Assembly: GCA_025459175.1 (NCBI GenBank)
Contig: JALORC010000052.1
Coordinates: 1-64,000 of the forward strand
Length of the DNA stretch: 64,000 nucleotides
Direction: 5' to 3'
From: Planctomycetota bacterium
GTDB lineage: Bacteria; Planctomycetota; UBA1135; UBA2386
Positions 18,145 through 28,389 of the stretch are shown piece by piece (position 1 is the stretch's first letter; every line of letters begins with the position of its first letter). Both the position numbers and the translations under genes were made by a program. Under the pieces are notes generated by a model. It worked only from the letters and a program-made list of their open reading frames with translations, was not told the DNA's origin and ran no database searches.

Positions 18145-20112
18145 TCAGCGCCCCGCCGGACTGTGCTTCTCGGCCAGGAACCGCGCCGCGACGTGCTGCG
18201 CAGTGAGCCCGCAGTAGTCGAGGATCTGGGCCCGGCTCATGTGCTCGAGGATCTCGTCGGGCACCGCCATCACCTGCACCTGCGCCCGCACCGGCCCGTG
18301 CGCCGCGAGGCACTCGAGCACCGCGCTGCCGAAACCACCGGCCTTGCAGTGGTCCTCGAGCGTGACCACGCGATCGTGGCGGTCGCACAGCGACAACACG
18401 CCCTGCTCGTCGAGCGGCTTGCAGAAGCGCGCGTTGACGACCTCGATGTGGATGCCCTGCTTGTCGAGCAGCGCGGCGGCCTCGAGCGCGATCTGCACCA
18501 TGTGCCCGTAGGCGAGCACGGCGCCGTCGTTGCCCTCGCGCAGGATCTCCATGCGGCCGAGCTGCAGCGGCTGGTGGCGGCCGTGCCAGCCGAGCAGTTC
18601 GTGCGCACCGGGCGCGTTGCCGCGCGCGTAGCGGATGCCGCTCGGGCCGGGCAGCTGCAGCGCGAACTGCATCATCTCGTGCAGCTCGGGGCCGTCCTTC
18701 GGCGACATCAGCACGATGCCGGGCAGGCAGCGCAGGAAGGCGAGGTCGTAGATGCCGTTGTGGGTGGCGCCGTCCTCACCGACCAGGCCGCCGCGGTCCA
18801 TCGCGAACAGCACCGGCAGGCGCTGCAGGATCACTTCCTGGAACACCTGGTCGTAGCCGCGCTGCAGGAACGACGAGTAGATCGCGCACACCGGCCGCAT
18901 GCCGCTGGTGGCGAGGCCGCTGGCCATCGCCACCGCGTGCTGCTCGGCGATGCCGGCATCGACGAAGCGATCCGGGAACTTGTCGCGGAACTCCATCAGG
19001 CCGGTGCCGTCCGGCATCGCCGCGGTGATCGCCAGCACCCGGGGATCCTTCTCGGCCAGCAGCTGGATGCCCTCGCCGAACCATTCGGTCCACGAGCGGC
19101 CGGGCTTGTGCATCGGCACCACCGGCTGCAGCACACACGGCTCGACCGGCACCTTCTCGGCCTTCTTCTTGGCCGGCTGGGGCTTTGCTGCGTGGGCGCG
19201 GTCGTAGCGATCCTCGCTGCCCGGCACGCCCTTGCCCTTCTCGGTGCGCACGTGCAGCAGCACGACGCCGTCGAGGTCCTTGACCTGCTCGAGCGCCTGC
19301 AGCATCTCGCCCATGTCGTGGCCGTCGACCGGCCCGAAGTAGCGGAAGCCGAGCGCCTCGAAGATGTGGCCGGGCGCCACCATGTTCTTCACCATGTCGA
19401 CGGCGTCGCCGAGCTTCTCGTCCAGCGTGCTGCCGACCACCGGGATCGACTGGATCAGGTGGTGCACCGCGTCCTTGGCCTTGTGGTAGAAGGCGCCCGA
19501 ACGCAGCTTGTTGAGGTGGCGACTCAGCGCACCGACGGTCTTCGCGATCGACCAGCGGTTGTCGTTGAGGATCACCAGCAGCCGCTCCTTCTCGAGCGAG
19601 CCACCGTGGTTCAACGCCTCGAACGCGACGCCGCAGCCCATCGCCGCATCACCGACCACCGCCACCGAATAGCGCTGGCGCCCTTGCATGCGGTCGCCCA
19701 TCGCGATGCCGAGCGCGGCCGAGGCCGCGGTGCCGGCGTGGCCCATCAGGTAGGCGTCGTACGGCGACTCCCACTTGTTGGAGAAGCCGCTCAGGCCGCC
19801 CTTCTGGCGCAGCGTGTGGAACCGCGCCTTGCGTTCGGTCAGCAGCTTGTGCGGATAGCACTGGTGGCCGACGTCCCAGACCAGGCGGTCCTGCTTGAAG
19901 TCGAACAGGTAGTGCAGCGCGACCGTCAGCTCGACCACGCCCATTCCCGAGCCGAGGTGGCCGCCGGTGATCGACACGGTGTCGAGGATCACCTTGCGCA
20001 GTTCGGCGCACAGCTGCGGCAGCTGCTCGCGCGGGATCCGCTTCAAGTCAGCGGGGTTGTCGACCTGGTCGAACAGAGGCGTCGGCGACGATGATTCCAA
20101 GTCGTGCTCCAC
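18145..20112 (-). CDS. dxs: 1-deoxy-D-xylulose-5-phosphate synthase
   Basis: 655 residues, normal for Dxs. It condenses pyruvate and glyceraldehyde 3-phosphate with thiamine diphosphate, the first step of the MEP isoprenoid pathway. Motifs seen: GGHLGSGMGVVELTVALHY, DVGHQCYPHKLL, the ThDP motif GDAAMGCG with NDN some 28 residues on, and the catalytic Glu in GIAEQHAVAMASGLA. The ThDP motif begins GDA rather than the usual GDG. The start is GTG at 20112, 35 bases after the prenyl synthase stop; nadK follows after 5 bases. Confidence 0.95.
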   Translation of the reverse strand: MEHDLESSSPTPLFDQVDNPADLKRIPREQLPQLCAELRKVILDTVSITGGHLGSGMGVVELTVALHYLFDFKQDRLVWDVGHQCYPHKLLTERKARFHTLRQKGGLSGFSNKWESPYDAYLMGHAGTAASAALGIAMGDRMQGRQRYSVAVVGDAAMGCGVAFEALNHGGSLEKERLLVILNDNRWSIAKTVGALSRHLNKLRSGAFYHKAKDAVHHLIQSIPVVGSTLDEKLGDAVDMVKNMVAPGHIFEALGFRYFGPVDGHDMGEMLQALEQVKDLDGVVLLHVRTEKGKGVPGSEDRYDRAHAAKPQPAKKKAEKVPVEPCVLQPVVPMHKPGRSWTEWFGEGIQLLAEKDPRVLAITAAMPDGTGLMEFRDKFPDRFVDAGIAEQHAVAMASGLATSGMRPVCAIYSSFLQRGYDQVFQEVILQRLPVLFAMDRGGLVGEDGATHNGIYDLAFLRCLPGIVLMSPKDGPELHEMMQFALQLPGPSGIRYARGNAPGAHELLGWHGRHQPLQLGRMEILREGNDGAVLAYGHMVQIALEAAALLDKQGIHIEVVNARFCKPLDEQGVLSLCDRHDRVVTLEDHCKAGGFGSAVLECLAAHGPVRAQVQVMAVPDEILEHMSRAQILDYCGLTAQHVAARFLAEKHSPAGR

Positions 20113-20147
20113 GAACCGTTAGGAAATGCGCACCGGGACCGCCGCGA

Positions 20148-21092
20148 TCAGCTGCGGCGCTCCACGGCGTAGGCCGCCACATCTTGCAGCAGCGCCGCTT
20201 TGGCGTCCAGTTCGCTCCGCGGTCGACCGCGCCACGCGGCGGCCGCCGCCGTCACCACCGGCGCCAGCTCGGCGGCGTCGGCGGCCAGCTGGCGGGCGGT
20301 CTGCAGGCTCTGCTCGAGCCCGACCATGGCCGGCCAGGTCAGCTTGCCGAGCGCCACGTCGGCGAGCGGGTTCTTGCCCAACTCGGCGGCGGTACCGGTT
20401 AGATCCAGGCAGTCGTCGGCGATCTGGAACGCGCGCCCCAGCAGATCCCCGAACCGCCGCAGCGGCTCGATGATGCTGGCCGGGGCCCCGCCCGGGCCCG
20501 CGCCGGCGTGGGCGCCGACCAGCAGCGACGCCGTGATCAGGGCCCCGGTCTTGTGGTCGTGGATCCACTGCACGCGCGCCAGCGAGTGGCCGGCCGGATC
20601 GCCCTCGGCGGCGAGGTCCTCGACCTGCCCCCCGACCATGCCGAGGCTGCCGGCGGCTCGCGCGAGCGCCAGCACGCCAGGGGCCCCCGCGACCGCAGCG
20701 CCTTCGAAGGCGACCGTCAGCAGCGCGTCACCGGCCAGCAAGGCCATCGCCTCGCCGTGCATCTTGTGCGTGGTCGGCCGGCCGCGGCGCAGGTCGTCGT
20801 CGTCCATGCACGGCAGGTCGTCGTGCACGAGACTGTAGGTGTGCAGGCACTCGAGCGCCGCCGCTGCCGGCAGCGCCGCCCCGCTGTCGCCGCCGGTCGC
20901 TTCACACCCGAGCAGCACCAGCATCGGCCGCAGCCGCTTGCCGCCCGGGAACAGCGCGTAGTGCATCGCCGCGTGCAGCGCCGCGGGTGGCGCCGCGACC
21001 GGGGGCAACAGGTCGAGCAACGCCTGTTCGACCGGCTTTGCCCAGTGGGCCACGAACGACTGGAACGCGCCTCCTGGCGCCGGGACGGTCAC
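20148..21092 (-). CDS. short-chain polyprenyl (farnesyl/geranylgeranyl) diphosphate synthase
   Basis: 314 residues. It has both aspartate-rich motifs of trans-prenyltransferases: [10 protein letters not shown] (first, in the DDxxxxD form of IspA/GGPP synthases) and DDCLD (second), plus [12 protein letters not shown] and the [10 protein letters not shown] segment. It should chain DMAPP and IPP to a C15-C20 product, directly downstream of the Dxs-made precursors. The start is a GTG that overlaps the stop of the upstream gene (GTGA). A second, longer-chain-type synthase lies at 55737. Confidence 0.9.
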   Translation of the reverse strand: MTVPAPGGAFQSFVAHWAKPVEQALLDLLPPVAAPPAALHAAMHYALFPGGKRLRPMLVLLGCEATGGDSGAALPAAAALECLHTYSLVHDDLPCMDDDDLRRGRPTTHKMHGEAMALLAGDALLTVAFEGAAVAGAPGVLALARAAGSLGMVGGQVEDLAAEGDPAGHSLARVQWIHDHKTGALITASLLVGAHAGAGPGGAPASIIEPLRRFGDLLGRAFQIADDCLDLTGTAAELGKNPLADVALGKLTWPAMVGLEQSLQTARQLAADAAELAPVVTAAAAAWRGRPRSELDAKAALLQDVAAYAVERRS

Positions 21093-22222
21093 TTGTGGAC
21101 GACCATGCCCAACATGGCATCGGTCGCCTGCTTCGGAGTCAGGTTGGGGAGCAGCATGCGGTAGCCCTCGGCGTTGATGCTCGACTCCACGCCCTCGTTC
21201 TGCAAGACACCAGATCGCAACCACAACGACACCACCCCGCGGGCGTCGACCTCGACCGCCATGCGCGCACAATGCGCACCCGCCACGACCCGATTGCGGG
21301 CATCGGCCCCCACCAGTTCGACGTCGAGGAAGTCGCCCCGGTCGAGGCCCCGGAAGCGCGACAACCGCCAGCGCGGGTTGGTGCCCGCGGTCGCCAGCAG
21401 CCGGTCGAAGCGATCGAACCACTGCCGCCGCGAGATCGGATCGAGATCGGTGGGGCGGCGGCGGTCGTCGGCGACCGGCTCGGGATACTGGCCTTCGGCG
21501 CGCACCAGATACGGCAGGCGCGCCTCGATCGCCCGCCCGTCGACCTCGGCGAACACCAGCGGGAACCCGTCGGCGCCGATCGCCTCGCGCACGCCGGCGA
21601 CGGTGCGATGACCGTCGAAGAAGCGCAGCTCGAGCCGGCCACTGGCGCGATCGAGGCTGGCGGTCATGCGGGCCGCGCTCAGGAACGTGGCGCCGAACTC
21701 GGCGCCGGCGGTGTCGAGCAGTTCGACCTCGTGCAGGCCCTCGCCGTCGAGCCGCGCGGCGCCGAGGAACCGGTAGGCGGTGAAGCCTTCCTCACGCAGG
21801 CAGTCCTGCAGGCTCTGCAGGCAGCGGCGCACGCCTTCGGGCACCGGCTGCAGGTTGGCGGCGTTGTCGCGGTCCACCGCCGCGGCCCGGCGCTCGGCCT
21901 CGGCATTGCGCTGCTCGAGCAGCTTGGTCACCGCAGCCAGCTGGGAACGGGTGGTGGCGAGCTCGAGCGCCATCTGCGCGTAGGCGACCGGATCCTGGTC
22001 GGTCGATGCAACCGGCGCTGGCGCGGGGGCCGCCGCCATCGCGGCGGCCGGAGTTGCCGGTGCTGGCACGGCCGTGAGATGCGCCCGAGCCAGCTGCGCC
22101 TGAGCCAGCTGCGCCTCGCGCTCGAAGCCACCCGCCAGTTCGGCCAGGCGCCGGGTCTCGACACCCAACCAGACGATGGTCGCCGCGGCGGCGACGGAGA
22201 TCAGCGGGAGCCAGGGACGCAT
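21089..22222 (-). CDS. membrane-anchored coiled-coil protein, unknown function
   Basis: 377 residues. One N-terminal helix (residues ~4-20), then an Ala/Gln-rich stretch and a likely coiled coil (residues ~25-125, with an Ala-Pro linker), followed by a periplasmic region of two similar-looking beta-rich parts. I do not recognise a family. It lies between a secreted helical-repeat protein gene (48 bases upstream) and the prenyl synthase, which it overlaps by 4 bases, so it belongs to the isoprenoid transcription unit by position. Confidence 0.6.
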   Translation of the reverse strand: MRPWLPLISVAAAATIVWLGVETRRLAELAGGFEREAQLAQAQLARAHLTAVPAPATPAAAMAAAPAPAPVASTDQDPVAYAQMALELATTRSQLAAVTKLLEQRNAEAERRAAAVDRDNAANLQPVPEGVRRCLQSLQDCLREEGFTAYRFLGAARLDGEGLHEVELLDTAGAEFGATFLSAARMTASLDRASGRLELRFFDGHRTVAGVREAIGADGFPLVFAEVDGRAIEARLPYLVRAEGQYPEPVADDRRRPTDLDPISRRQWFDRFDRLLATAGTNPRWRLSRFRGLDRGDFLDVELVGADARNRVVAGAHCARMAVEVDARGVVSLWLRSGVLQNEGVESSINAEGYRMLLPNLTPKQATDAMLGMVVHK

Positions 22223-22270
22223 GCGGCGGCGTTCGACGAAGGCGTGGTGACGACCTTCCCGCGGCCCGGC

Positions 22271-23056
22271 TCACCAGGCGGCATTCTTGTGCTTGTTGTA
22301 CCAGACCTGCCACTCGCGGAAGGTCCCGAAGCTCTGCCGGGTCAGCTTGCCGAGGGTGCCGTTCCACTTCTCCTGGATCGCCGCCAGGCGGTCGTTCGCG
22401 TTCTGCGCCTCGACGTTGTTGCCCAGCTGCGAAGCGAGTTCGGCGAGCTCGCCGTAGCGCACCATCAGTTCACTGACGATCTCCTTGCGCACCGTTTCCT
22501 TGCTGTCCTCGAAGTTGCCGAGCGCCTCGCCGGCGGCAGCCATCAGCGCCGGGGCGTGGTTGTGGCGCGCCTCCTGACACAGGAACTTGACCAGCGTCTC
22601 GTCCTTGGTGCGGCCGAGGTTCTTCAGGAACTGCTCGCGCAGGCGGATCCAGTCCGACTTCTCCGGGAAGCGCTTGTCCTGGTAGGCAGCCTTCAACACC
22701 TTGGCGCCGTCCTTGCCGCAGTAGCCGAGCGCGGCGGCGGCGCCGACGTACAGCTCGGTCTTGTCGTGCGGCCGCAGCTTGCCCTGGGTCAGCACGTGTT
22801 CGAAGGCCTTGACGATCGCCTGCTGGTCCTTCGGCTCGACGCCCTGCTGGGACTTCTGCAGCAGCACGTCGATCGCCCCGAGACCTTCGGCATCGCGCGC
22901 GAGCTTCTTGTCGGCGACGACCTCCTTCAGCAGCGCGATCTTCTCGGCGACTTCCTTGTCAGGGCCCTTGGCCGGGGCCGGCGTCTGCGCCGCCAGCGGC
23001 GTTGCCAACACCAGGCCAGCGAGCAGCGAGAACAGCGACAGGTGCTTCAGCTTCAT
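22271..23056 (-). CDS. secreted helical-repeat (HEAT-like) protein, unknown function
   Basis: 261 residues. A clear signal peptide (cleavage after PLAA, mature start QTP) precedes an all-helical, Lys/Glu-rich protein with spacing like HEAT/armadillo repeats ([39 protein letters not shown]). A Shine-Dalgarno-like GGAGA lies upstream of ATG 23056. No family assigned. It heads the group of genes running into the prenyl synthase and dxs. Confidence 0.6.
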   Translation of the reverse strand: MKLKHLSLFSLLAGLVLATPLAAQTPAPAKGPDKEVAEKIALLKEVVADKKLARDAEGLGAIDVLLQKSQQGVEPKDQQAIVKAFEHVLTQGKLRPHDKTELYVGAAAALGYCGKDGAKVLKAAYQDKRFPEKSDWIRLREQFLKNLGRTKDETLVKFLCQEARHNHAPALMAAAGEALGNFEDSKETVRKEIVSELMVRYGELAELASQLGNNVEAQNANDRLAAIQEKWNGTLGKLTRQSFGTFREWQVWYNKHKNAAW

Positions 23057-23191
23057 CTTCGGTCTCCGTCCAGGGAATCGGCGCGCGAGCGAGTCCGACC
23101 CGACTCGCGACACCAGTTCTCCAACAATTACCGTACCTGGTGTCGCAACGCTCGCCCTACCCCCGTTGGCAACGGCGCGGCAGGGACTCCC

Positions 23192-25456
23192 TCACGGCAG
23201 CTCGCCGAGCAGCTCGCGCGCCGCGCGCTGCACGAGCTGCCGCGGCGCGAGGTGCCAGCGGCTCGGCACCACGTCGGCGGCCGGCAGCCCCTGGGCCACC
23301 AGCGCCGCCTGCAGCTGCACCGCCAGCTCGCCGAAGCCCTGGTGGTGCGGCGACGACGGCACCGGCTGCACCAGGAAGTCGGCGATGTGGGCCAGCACCA
23401 GCTCGGTGTGCGGCGACACCGCCAGCGACGCCAGCTCGGCGCGCCGTTCCATCTCCGCCTCGACCGCGGCCGGCGAGAAGCCGAACGACAGCACGAGGCC
23501 GAGACTGCGCCACAGATTGTGCTCGACCGGCAGATAGTAGAACGCGTCGACCAGGTGCTGCCGTTCGTGGTGACGGATGGTGTCGAGCACCGCCGCATCG
23601 AGCTCGTTGTCCTGCACGGGCGACAACAGCGACAACCGCCAGGACACGTCGAGTGGATCGCTGCCGGCGCCGGCCGGCAGCGGATCGGTCGCCAGCACCC
23701 CACCGTCCTCGGCCGCGATCCGGCGCCGATCGGCGATGCCGCGCGCCCATTCGCGCACCGCGTCGAAGTCGATCAGGAAGTGGTTCAGGAGCGCCACGCC
23801 GGCGAGGTCGCCGCCGAGCACGCCACCGAGCGAGGTGACGTCGCGATCGAATCCCACCACCTCGAAGCAGCGCGTCGGCAGCGACAGCTCGGCCTGGTCC
23901 GGCAGCTCGGCCACCGACAGTCGCGTCAACAGCAGGCCCTCGGCGGTGCCGCCGGCGCGACGACCGAGCACCAGGTGCTTGTTGTAGCGATCGAGGTGAG
24001 CGGCGAGCTCGCCGGTGAACGGGTCGAGCATCTCACCGACCAGCGGCGCCCGGAACACCTCCGGCTGCCCGACCACGTCGCGGCCGAACAGGCGCTGCGA
24101 CAGGTCGCGGATCCGCGCCGTCACCACCGTCAGATCCGCGGTGTCGCGCCGCTGATAGCCCTGATAGACCAGCCGCCGCAGCCCCGCCTCGAACGCGAGC
24201 TCGAGCCGCGCTTCGTCGCGCAGCGCCAGCAGTTCGGCCGCGGCCGGGAAGCGCCGCAGCGCCACTTCGGCGAGCAGCTCGACCTCGGCCAGCCAGCCGA
24301 CGTCGCGCAGCGCGACCAGCAGCGCCGCCGCCGCCGCCGAATCGGGCATGGGGTCACCGGCATGCCAGGGCCCGCGCAACAGCTGCAGCCAGCGGCCGCG
24401 CACCCGATTGGGTTCGGCATCGACCAGGGCTTGCGGCACGTCGCTGCGCACGATGGCGAGGAACGCCGCGGTGTCGCCGAGCGACAGCAACAACCGCCGC
24501 TGCGCGCGCCGCAGCGCCGGCTGCCGTGCGTCGACGCCGCGCGCTTCCAGCAGCGAGCGCAGCGCCTGCGCCTGGCCGCTGCGCTGCAGCAACATCCACA
24601 GCGCCGGCGCGCCGCCACCGGCCCCGAACGCCGCCAGCCGCGGCGGGTGCTCGCGCAGCAGGTCGAGCAGTTGCCCGACCTGGTCGTCGCGCAGCCCCGA
24701 TTCGAGCCAACCCAGCACCAGCGACTGCACGCCGGCATCGAACGGGCGCAGCCGCAGCGCCTCGAGCGACGCCGTCCAGGCGGCGGCGCGGTCGTCGCGC
24801 GCCAGCGCGATCTGTGCCTGCCCCAGCTCGCTGACCCCGAGCACCTGCGGCTGGCCGCGCAGCTGCTGGTAGACCGCGGCGGCCGCATCGAGCTGCTGGG
24901 TCTCGCGCAGCGTCGCCGCGTAGGCGACGGCGACCAGCGGATGGCGCCCGCTCGCCTCGTGCAGCCGTTCGTAGACGGCGAGCGCGCGTTCGGCATCGAC
25001 GGCGCGCAACGTGTGCGCGAGCCCGAGCCACGGCCACAGCGAGGCCGGCGCCAGCTCGGCCGCCCGACCGAAGGCCGCGAACTTCGCGCCGCGGTCCGGC
25101 ACGATGCGCCCGAACAGGTAGTGCGCGATGGCGTCGTCCGGCGCGCGCAGCAGCTCCTGCTCGGCCTCGTGCAGCAGCCGGCCGCGGCGGCCGCGTTCGC
25201 GCAGCACGTCCTGACGCAACCGCCGCGCATCGACGTGGAACGGCTGCTCGGCCAGCACCGCCTCCAGCTCGCGCAGCGCAGCCTTCGGCTCGCCGCGTTC
25301 GATCAGGTCGCGCGCGGTGAGCGCCACGCGATCGGCCGCCGCCTCGCCCCATGGCAATTCGCCGACGCGTTCGGGCGGCAGGCCGGCTGCGAACGACGAA
25401 CATGCCGCCGCGATCGCCACCGCGAGCCAGGACCACCGCCACCACGACCTGAGCAT
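23192..25456 (-). CDS. secreted TPR protein with C-terminal HExxH metallopeptidase-like domain
   Basis: 754 residues. The N-terminal signal/lipoprotein-like segment has a Cys at residue ~19 ([10 protein letters not shown]). About 400 residues of TPR-like helical pairs follow (YEAL-type repeats such as [24 protein letters not shown]), then a C-terminal domain with the zinc motif HERQH (residues 630-634) and a downstream acidic stretch [14 protein letters not shown] that could supply the third ligand, as in gluzincins. I infer a periplasmic zinc peptidase with a TPR partner-binding region; the substrate is unknown. The start is placed at ATG 25456; an upstream in-frame extension is non-coding in character. 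Confidence 0.6.
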   Translation of the reverse strand: MLRSWWRWSWLAVAIAAACSSFAAGLPPERVGELPWGEAAADRVALTARDLIERGEPKAALRELEAVLAEQPFHVDARRLRQDVLRERGRRGRLLHEAEQELLRAPDDAIAHYLFGRIVPDRGAKFAAFGRAAELAPASLWPWLGLAHTLRAVDAERALAVYERLHEASGRHPLVAVAYAATLRETQQLDAAAAVYQQLRGQPQVLGVSELGQAQIALARDDRAAAWTASLEALRLRPFDAGVQSLVLGWLESGLRDDQVGQLLDLLREHPPRLAAFGAGGGAPALWMLLQRSGQAQALRSLLEARGVDARQPALRRAQRRLLLSLGDTAAFLAIVRSDVPQALVDAEPNRVRGRWLQLLRGPWHAGDPMPDSAAAAALLVALRDVGWLAEVELLAEVALRRFPAAAELLALRDEARLELAFEAGLRRLVYQGYQRRDTADLTVVTARIRDLSQRLFGRDVVGQPEVFRAPLVGEMLDPFTGELAAHLDRYNKHLVLGRRAGGTAEGLLLTRLSVAELPDQAELSLPTRCFEVVGFDRDVTSLGGVLGGDLAGVALLNHFLIDFDAVREWARGIADRRRIAAEDGGVLATDPLPAGAGSDPLDVSWRLSLLSPVQDNELDAAVLDTIRHHERQHLVDAFYYLPVEHNLWRSLGLVLSFGFSPAAVEAEMERRAELASLAVSPHTELVLAHIADFLVQPVPSSPHHQGFGELAVQLQAALVAQGLPAADVVPSRWHLAPRQLVQRAARELLGELP

Positions 25457-25498
25457 GTCGGTGTGATACGGCAACTCGCGCAGCCGGTCGAGCGCGCG

Positions 25499-25536
25499 GA
25501 AAAAGGCATTCCCGCGGTGTTGCGAGGCACCGCGGG
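25499..25536 (-). terminator. Rho-independent terminator
   Basis: On the minus strand CCCGCGGTG and CACCGCGGG form an exact 9-bp stem around an 8-base loop, followed by AATGCCTTTTT. It lies in the 299-base gap between the secreted-protein gene (25756-26811) and the TPR/peptidase gene, and would end transcription of the former. The remaining ~200 bases of this gap show no gene. Confidence 0.6.
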
Positions 25537-25755
25537 CGCCCGACCACCGGCGACCACCCCCATGGTCCCCGGCGTTCTCACCCGATGCGCGACAGGCCCC
25601 CACCCGCCGCCACACCGGTGCACAGACCCCCTGATCCCGCACAGTCTGCGCAACACGCGGCTCGGCCCCCCCGGACCGCACCACGTGCGCAGGCGCTGCA
25701 TCGACCCGGCCGCGGCGTCACTTGAAGGCCGGTCAGAAGCGCCGATGGCAACGCG

Positions 25756-26811
25756 TCACTGCACCGTCAGTCGCACCACTGCCGAGAGCCCGATCTCACG
25801 CGTACCGGTGGTCGCGGTGATCCCGTTCGACCACAACCGACCGACCGGCTCCCAACCGCACACCTGCACCTTGCGCGCCTGGCTGGTGACGAGGCCCAGC
25901 GCGTTGGCGGCGGTGTCGAACGCGGCACCCTGGAACCGGATCCACTCGCCGAGCACCTGCGGCGAGTTCGGCACCACGAACGGGAACTGGGCGCTGCCGT
26001 TGCCGCCGGCCACCGAGTACCAGGCCCCGGCGAGGTCGATCGACACGAAGCAACCGGGCGCACCGAGCTGGGCCAGGTTCGCCGGCAGCGTCAATCCGGC
26101 CCAACTGCCGGTCTCGGTCGTGCCGAGCGCCAGCACCACCAGCATGCCCGGCGTGGCGTCGAGCACGCGCGCCACCCACGGCCGGCCCCAGATCACCTGC
26201 GTGGTCGAGCTCTCGACCCGCAGCGGCACGCCGCTGGTGCCGATGCACGACGCCGGGCCGATGGTCACCTCGGGACTGTCGCAGACGAAGGTCGCATCGA
26301 GCGAGTAGGCACCCGGCGGCTGCCCGTGCACGATCACCTCGAGCAGCAGGCCACCCTGCTGCGGGTCGTGCACGAACGGCACCGCGAGCGGGATCGATGC
26401 CAGCCACGGACTCGGCACCCCACCGGCCGTTCCGGCCGCGAGCGTCAGCAGCTGCCGCGGCAGCACGACGGTCTCGTCGGCGCCGCGATTGCTGGCGAAG
26501 TCGACCGCCAGGTTGACGATCGGCACCGGCAGCGTCGACATACGCAGTTCGCAGTCGACGGTCTTGGCCGCGGCGGCAGCGCCGCCGTCGAGCCGGAACG
26601 AGACCGCGGTGATCGTGCGCGGGCCGGGGAACAGCGACGCGTCGTAGGCGTGCTGCACCCGGGTCGGCGTGCTGCGGCCGAACGGCACGTTGGTGGCGCT
26701 CGAGCCGTCGATGGCAGTGTGCGACGCCGGCACCACGAGCTGGGTCTGGGCCAGCGCGGTCGAACCGGACAGCGCGATCAGGAGACAAACACAGGTTGGG
26801 CGGCGGACCAT
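25756..26811 (-). CDS. secreted beta-rich protein, unknown family
   Basis: 351 residues. A signal peptide (ALAQ at the cleavage site) is followed by a beta-rich, Lys-poor protein. An N-terminal part has [19 protein letters not shown] and LLLEVIVHG; the C-terminal part has [16 protein letters not shown] and [17 protein letters not shown]. The latter pattern (LGxxGC...W...FQxxAxDxxANxLGL(V)TS) looks like a recurring C-terminal domain of exported proteins in high-GC planctomycetes, though I cannot confirm the family. It starts 74 bases from a divergent receiver-like gene. Confidence 0.6.
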   Translation of the reverse strand: MVRRPTCVCLLIALSGSTALAQTQLVVPASHTAIDGSSATNVPFGRSTPTRVQHAYDASLFPGPRTITAVSFRLDGGAAAAAKTVDCELRMSTLPVPIVNLAVDFASNRGADETVVLPRQLLTLAAGTAGGVPSPWLASIPLAVPFVHDPQQGGLLLEVIVHGQPPGAYSLDATFVCDSPEVTIGPASCIGTSGVPLRVESSTTQVIWGRPWVARVLDATPGMLVVLALGTTETGSWAGLTLPANLAQLGAPGCFVSIDLAGAWYSVAGGNGSAQFPFVVPNSPQVLGEWIRFQGAAFDTAANALGLVTSQARKVQVCGWEPVGRLWSNGITATTGTREIGLSAVVRLTVQ

Positions 26812-26885
26812 GGCATCGGCAGCATCGACCGGCCAGCGCCGGCCGCTTGACCTGCCGCCCCCCGGCAGCCGAAAACCCGGCCAGC

Positions 26886-27269
26886 TTGCCAGACACCAGC
26901 CCGCGCCAACCCGGGGTCCTCGCCCTGCTCGCCGACCAGAAGCGCATGCAGCCATTGCTGCAGCATCTGCAGTCGCTCGGCATGCAGGTCGACACCGCCA
27001 ACGACCTCGCGGCAGCCCGCACGCTGTTCTTCGGCAGCGGCGGCCACGACGCGCTGGTGGTCGGCCCCGACGTGCAGCCGGGCCTCGCCCAGCGGGTGCT
27101 GCAGTCGCTGCGGGCGCTCGATCCGGAGCTGCCGATGGCGACCTTCGGCCCGCCGCTCGGCGCCGCGGCGATGCCCGCGCACAGTGCGATGCTGGCGGCG
27201 TTCCACCCGTCGTCGCGGGCCGGCACCGGAGCGCTGGTGCGCTTCCTGCGCACGCTGCGGCTGCGTTAG
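26886..27269 (+). CDS. degenerate response-regulator receiver-like protein
   Basis: About 127 residues. The order of elements resembles a CheY-like receiver: VLALLADQKRMQPLLQHL (strand 1 and helix 1), VDTANDLAAARTLF, HDALVVGPDV (strand 3) and ELPMATFG. The usual acidic pair after strand 1 and the phospho-accepting Asp after strand 3 are missing, so it is unlikely to be phosphorylated. The start is uncertain: TTG at 26886 fits the domain boundary; no good ATG exists. Codon use supports coding. It runs convergently into the ECF sigma gene, 19 bases away. Confidence 0.45.
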   Translation: MPDTSPRQPGVLALLADQKRMQPLLQHLQSLGMQVDTANDLAAARTLFFGSGGHDALVVGPDVQPGLAQRVLQSLRALDPELPMATFGPPLGAAAMPAHSAMLAAFHPSSRAGTGALVRFLRTLRLR

Positions 27270-27288
27270 GCGGCGACGGCGACCGAGC

Positions 27289-27900
27289 TCACGCCGGCGG
27301 CGGCGCGCCGGCGTCGCTCTGCCCGAGCAGCCCGGCGAGGCGGGCCAGACCGCGGGCGACCAGACCGCGCACGGCGGCCTCGGTGATGCCCTTCTGCCGC
27401 GCGATCTCCTGGTAACCGAGGCCGGCGATGCGCGACAGCAGCACCGCGTCGCGCTGCGCCTCCGGCAGCAGCTGCAGCGCCTGCTCGACCCGCGTCAGCT
27501 CTTCCTTGGCGCCGGCGACCCGCGACGGCGTCAGCGAGCCGTAGCTGCCGAGCACCTCCGCCTCCTGGCTGTCGGTCGGCAGCTGCTCGACCCGAGCCGG
27601 GTCGCGCATCTCCTGCTTGTGGTAGCGATAGCGATCGACCACCTTGCGACTGGCCTGCAGGAACAGGTAGGCGCGGAACTGCTCCTCGCCGCGGAACTCG
27701 AGCCCACCGAGATCGCGCAGCACCTCGCGGCACACCGACTGCGCGAGGTCGCGGACCGATTCGCGCCCGGCCAGCTCGCCGCCGACCTTGGCGCGCAGGA
27801 ACGCGACCAGAGCCGGCAGATTGTTGGCGAACAAGTCGTCGTAGGCGGCGCGATCGCCGGAGGCGGCGGCGTGGATCTTGGTTTCGAAGTCGCTGGACAC
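27289..27900 (-). CDS. ECF-type RNA polymerase sigma factor
   Basis: About 203 residues. A sigma region 2 (AAYDDLFANNLPALVAFLRAKVG and a downstream FRAYLFLQASRKVVDRYRYH) and region 4 helix-turn-helix (LLPEAQRDAVLLSRIAG, then GYQEIARQKGITEAAVRGLV) are seen. No anti-sigma factor gene is adjacent. The GTG at 27900 has CGGAG 7 bases upstream; an alternative GTG at 27936 is possible. Target promoters are unknown. Confidence 0.8.
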   Translation of the reverse strand: MSSDFETKIHAAASGDRAAYDDLFANNLPALVAFLRAKVGGELAGRESVRDLAQSVCREVLRDLGGLEFRGEEQFRAYLFLQASRKVVDRYRYHKQEMRDPARVEQLPTDSQEAEVLGSYGSLTPSRVAGAKEELTRVEQALQLLPEAQRDAVLLSRIAGLGYQEIARQKGITEAAVRGLVARGLARLAGLLGQSDAGAPPPA

Positions 27901-28067
27901 CGGTTCGCTCCGCGGGACTGGGGCAGGATACCTCACCAGCAGCGACCTGGGCCGTCGCTCCGTTCGCGACCGACGGTCGAAATCCAGGCCATCGACGGCA
28001 TCGATAGGGCCGCGCAGCCAGACCGGTCAACGCAAGCACTGCGACGGATCAGCCACAGCGGCGAAGA

Positions 28068-28146
28068 TGGGGTGGCTGACGGGATTTGAACCCGCGACCC
28101 CCAGGACCACAACCTGGTGCTCTAACCGAGCTGAGCTACAGCCACC
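28068..28146 (-). tRNA. tRNA-His (anticodon GTG)
   Basis: The minus strand folds into a complete cloverleaf. The anticodon stem CCAGG/CCTGG encloses TTGTGGT, giving GTG, so histidine. The 5' end has an extra G (position -1) opposite C73, the His identity element; the 3' CCA is encoded (28070-28068). TPsiC loop GGTTCAAATC is standard. Confidence 0.95.
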
Positions 28147-28288
28147 GTGCGCACCAGGCGCGTTCGGCGCCGTGCGGGGGGAAGAGTCTGCCGCGTCGAG
28201 GTGCCGCCGTCAAGCGATGCGCCGAAACCTCGATGCGCAGACTTGCAGACACGAGGTTCGCTCGCTACCTTCCTCGCCCTCGACGAGC

Positions 28289-28364
28289 GCCTCCGTAGCT
28301 CAGCTGGTAGAGCAGCGGATTCTTAATCCGCGGGTCGAAGGTTCGATCCCTTCCGGAGGTACCA
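28289..28364 (+). tRNA. tRNA-Lys (anticodon CTT)
   Basis: A full cloverleaf. The anticodon stem GCGGA/TCCGC encloses TTCTTAA, giving anticodon CTT (Lys). The acceptor stem GCCTCCG pairs with CGGAGGT, which puts a G-U pair at 1-72; discriminator A and an encoded CCA end at 28364. The TPsiC loop GGTTCGATCC is standard. A strong terminator follows 25 bases later. Confidence 0.95.
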
Positions 28365-28389
28365 GTCCCGAGCCCACTCGGGCGATGCA

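Noticed and set aside
20148..21092. Carotenoid or terpene biosynthetic cluster
   Set aside because: Only general precursor genes (dxs, prenyl synthase) are present; no phytoene synthase, desaturase or cyclase is seen.
20987..26308. A 1773-codon open frame on the plus strand
   Set aside because: It is antisense to at least five genes with clear start sites, signal peptides or family motifs; long antisense frames are expected at ~70% GC because stop codons are rare. Its translation is Arg/Gln/His-rich and has no domain.
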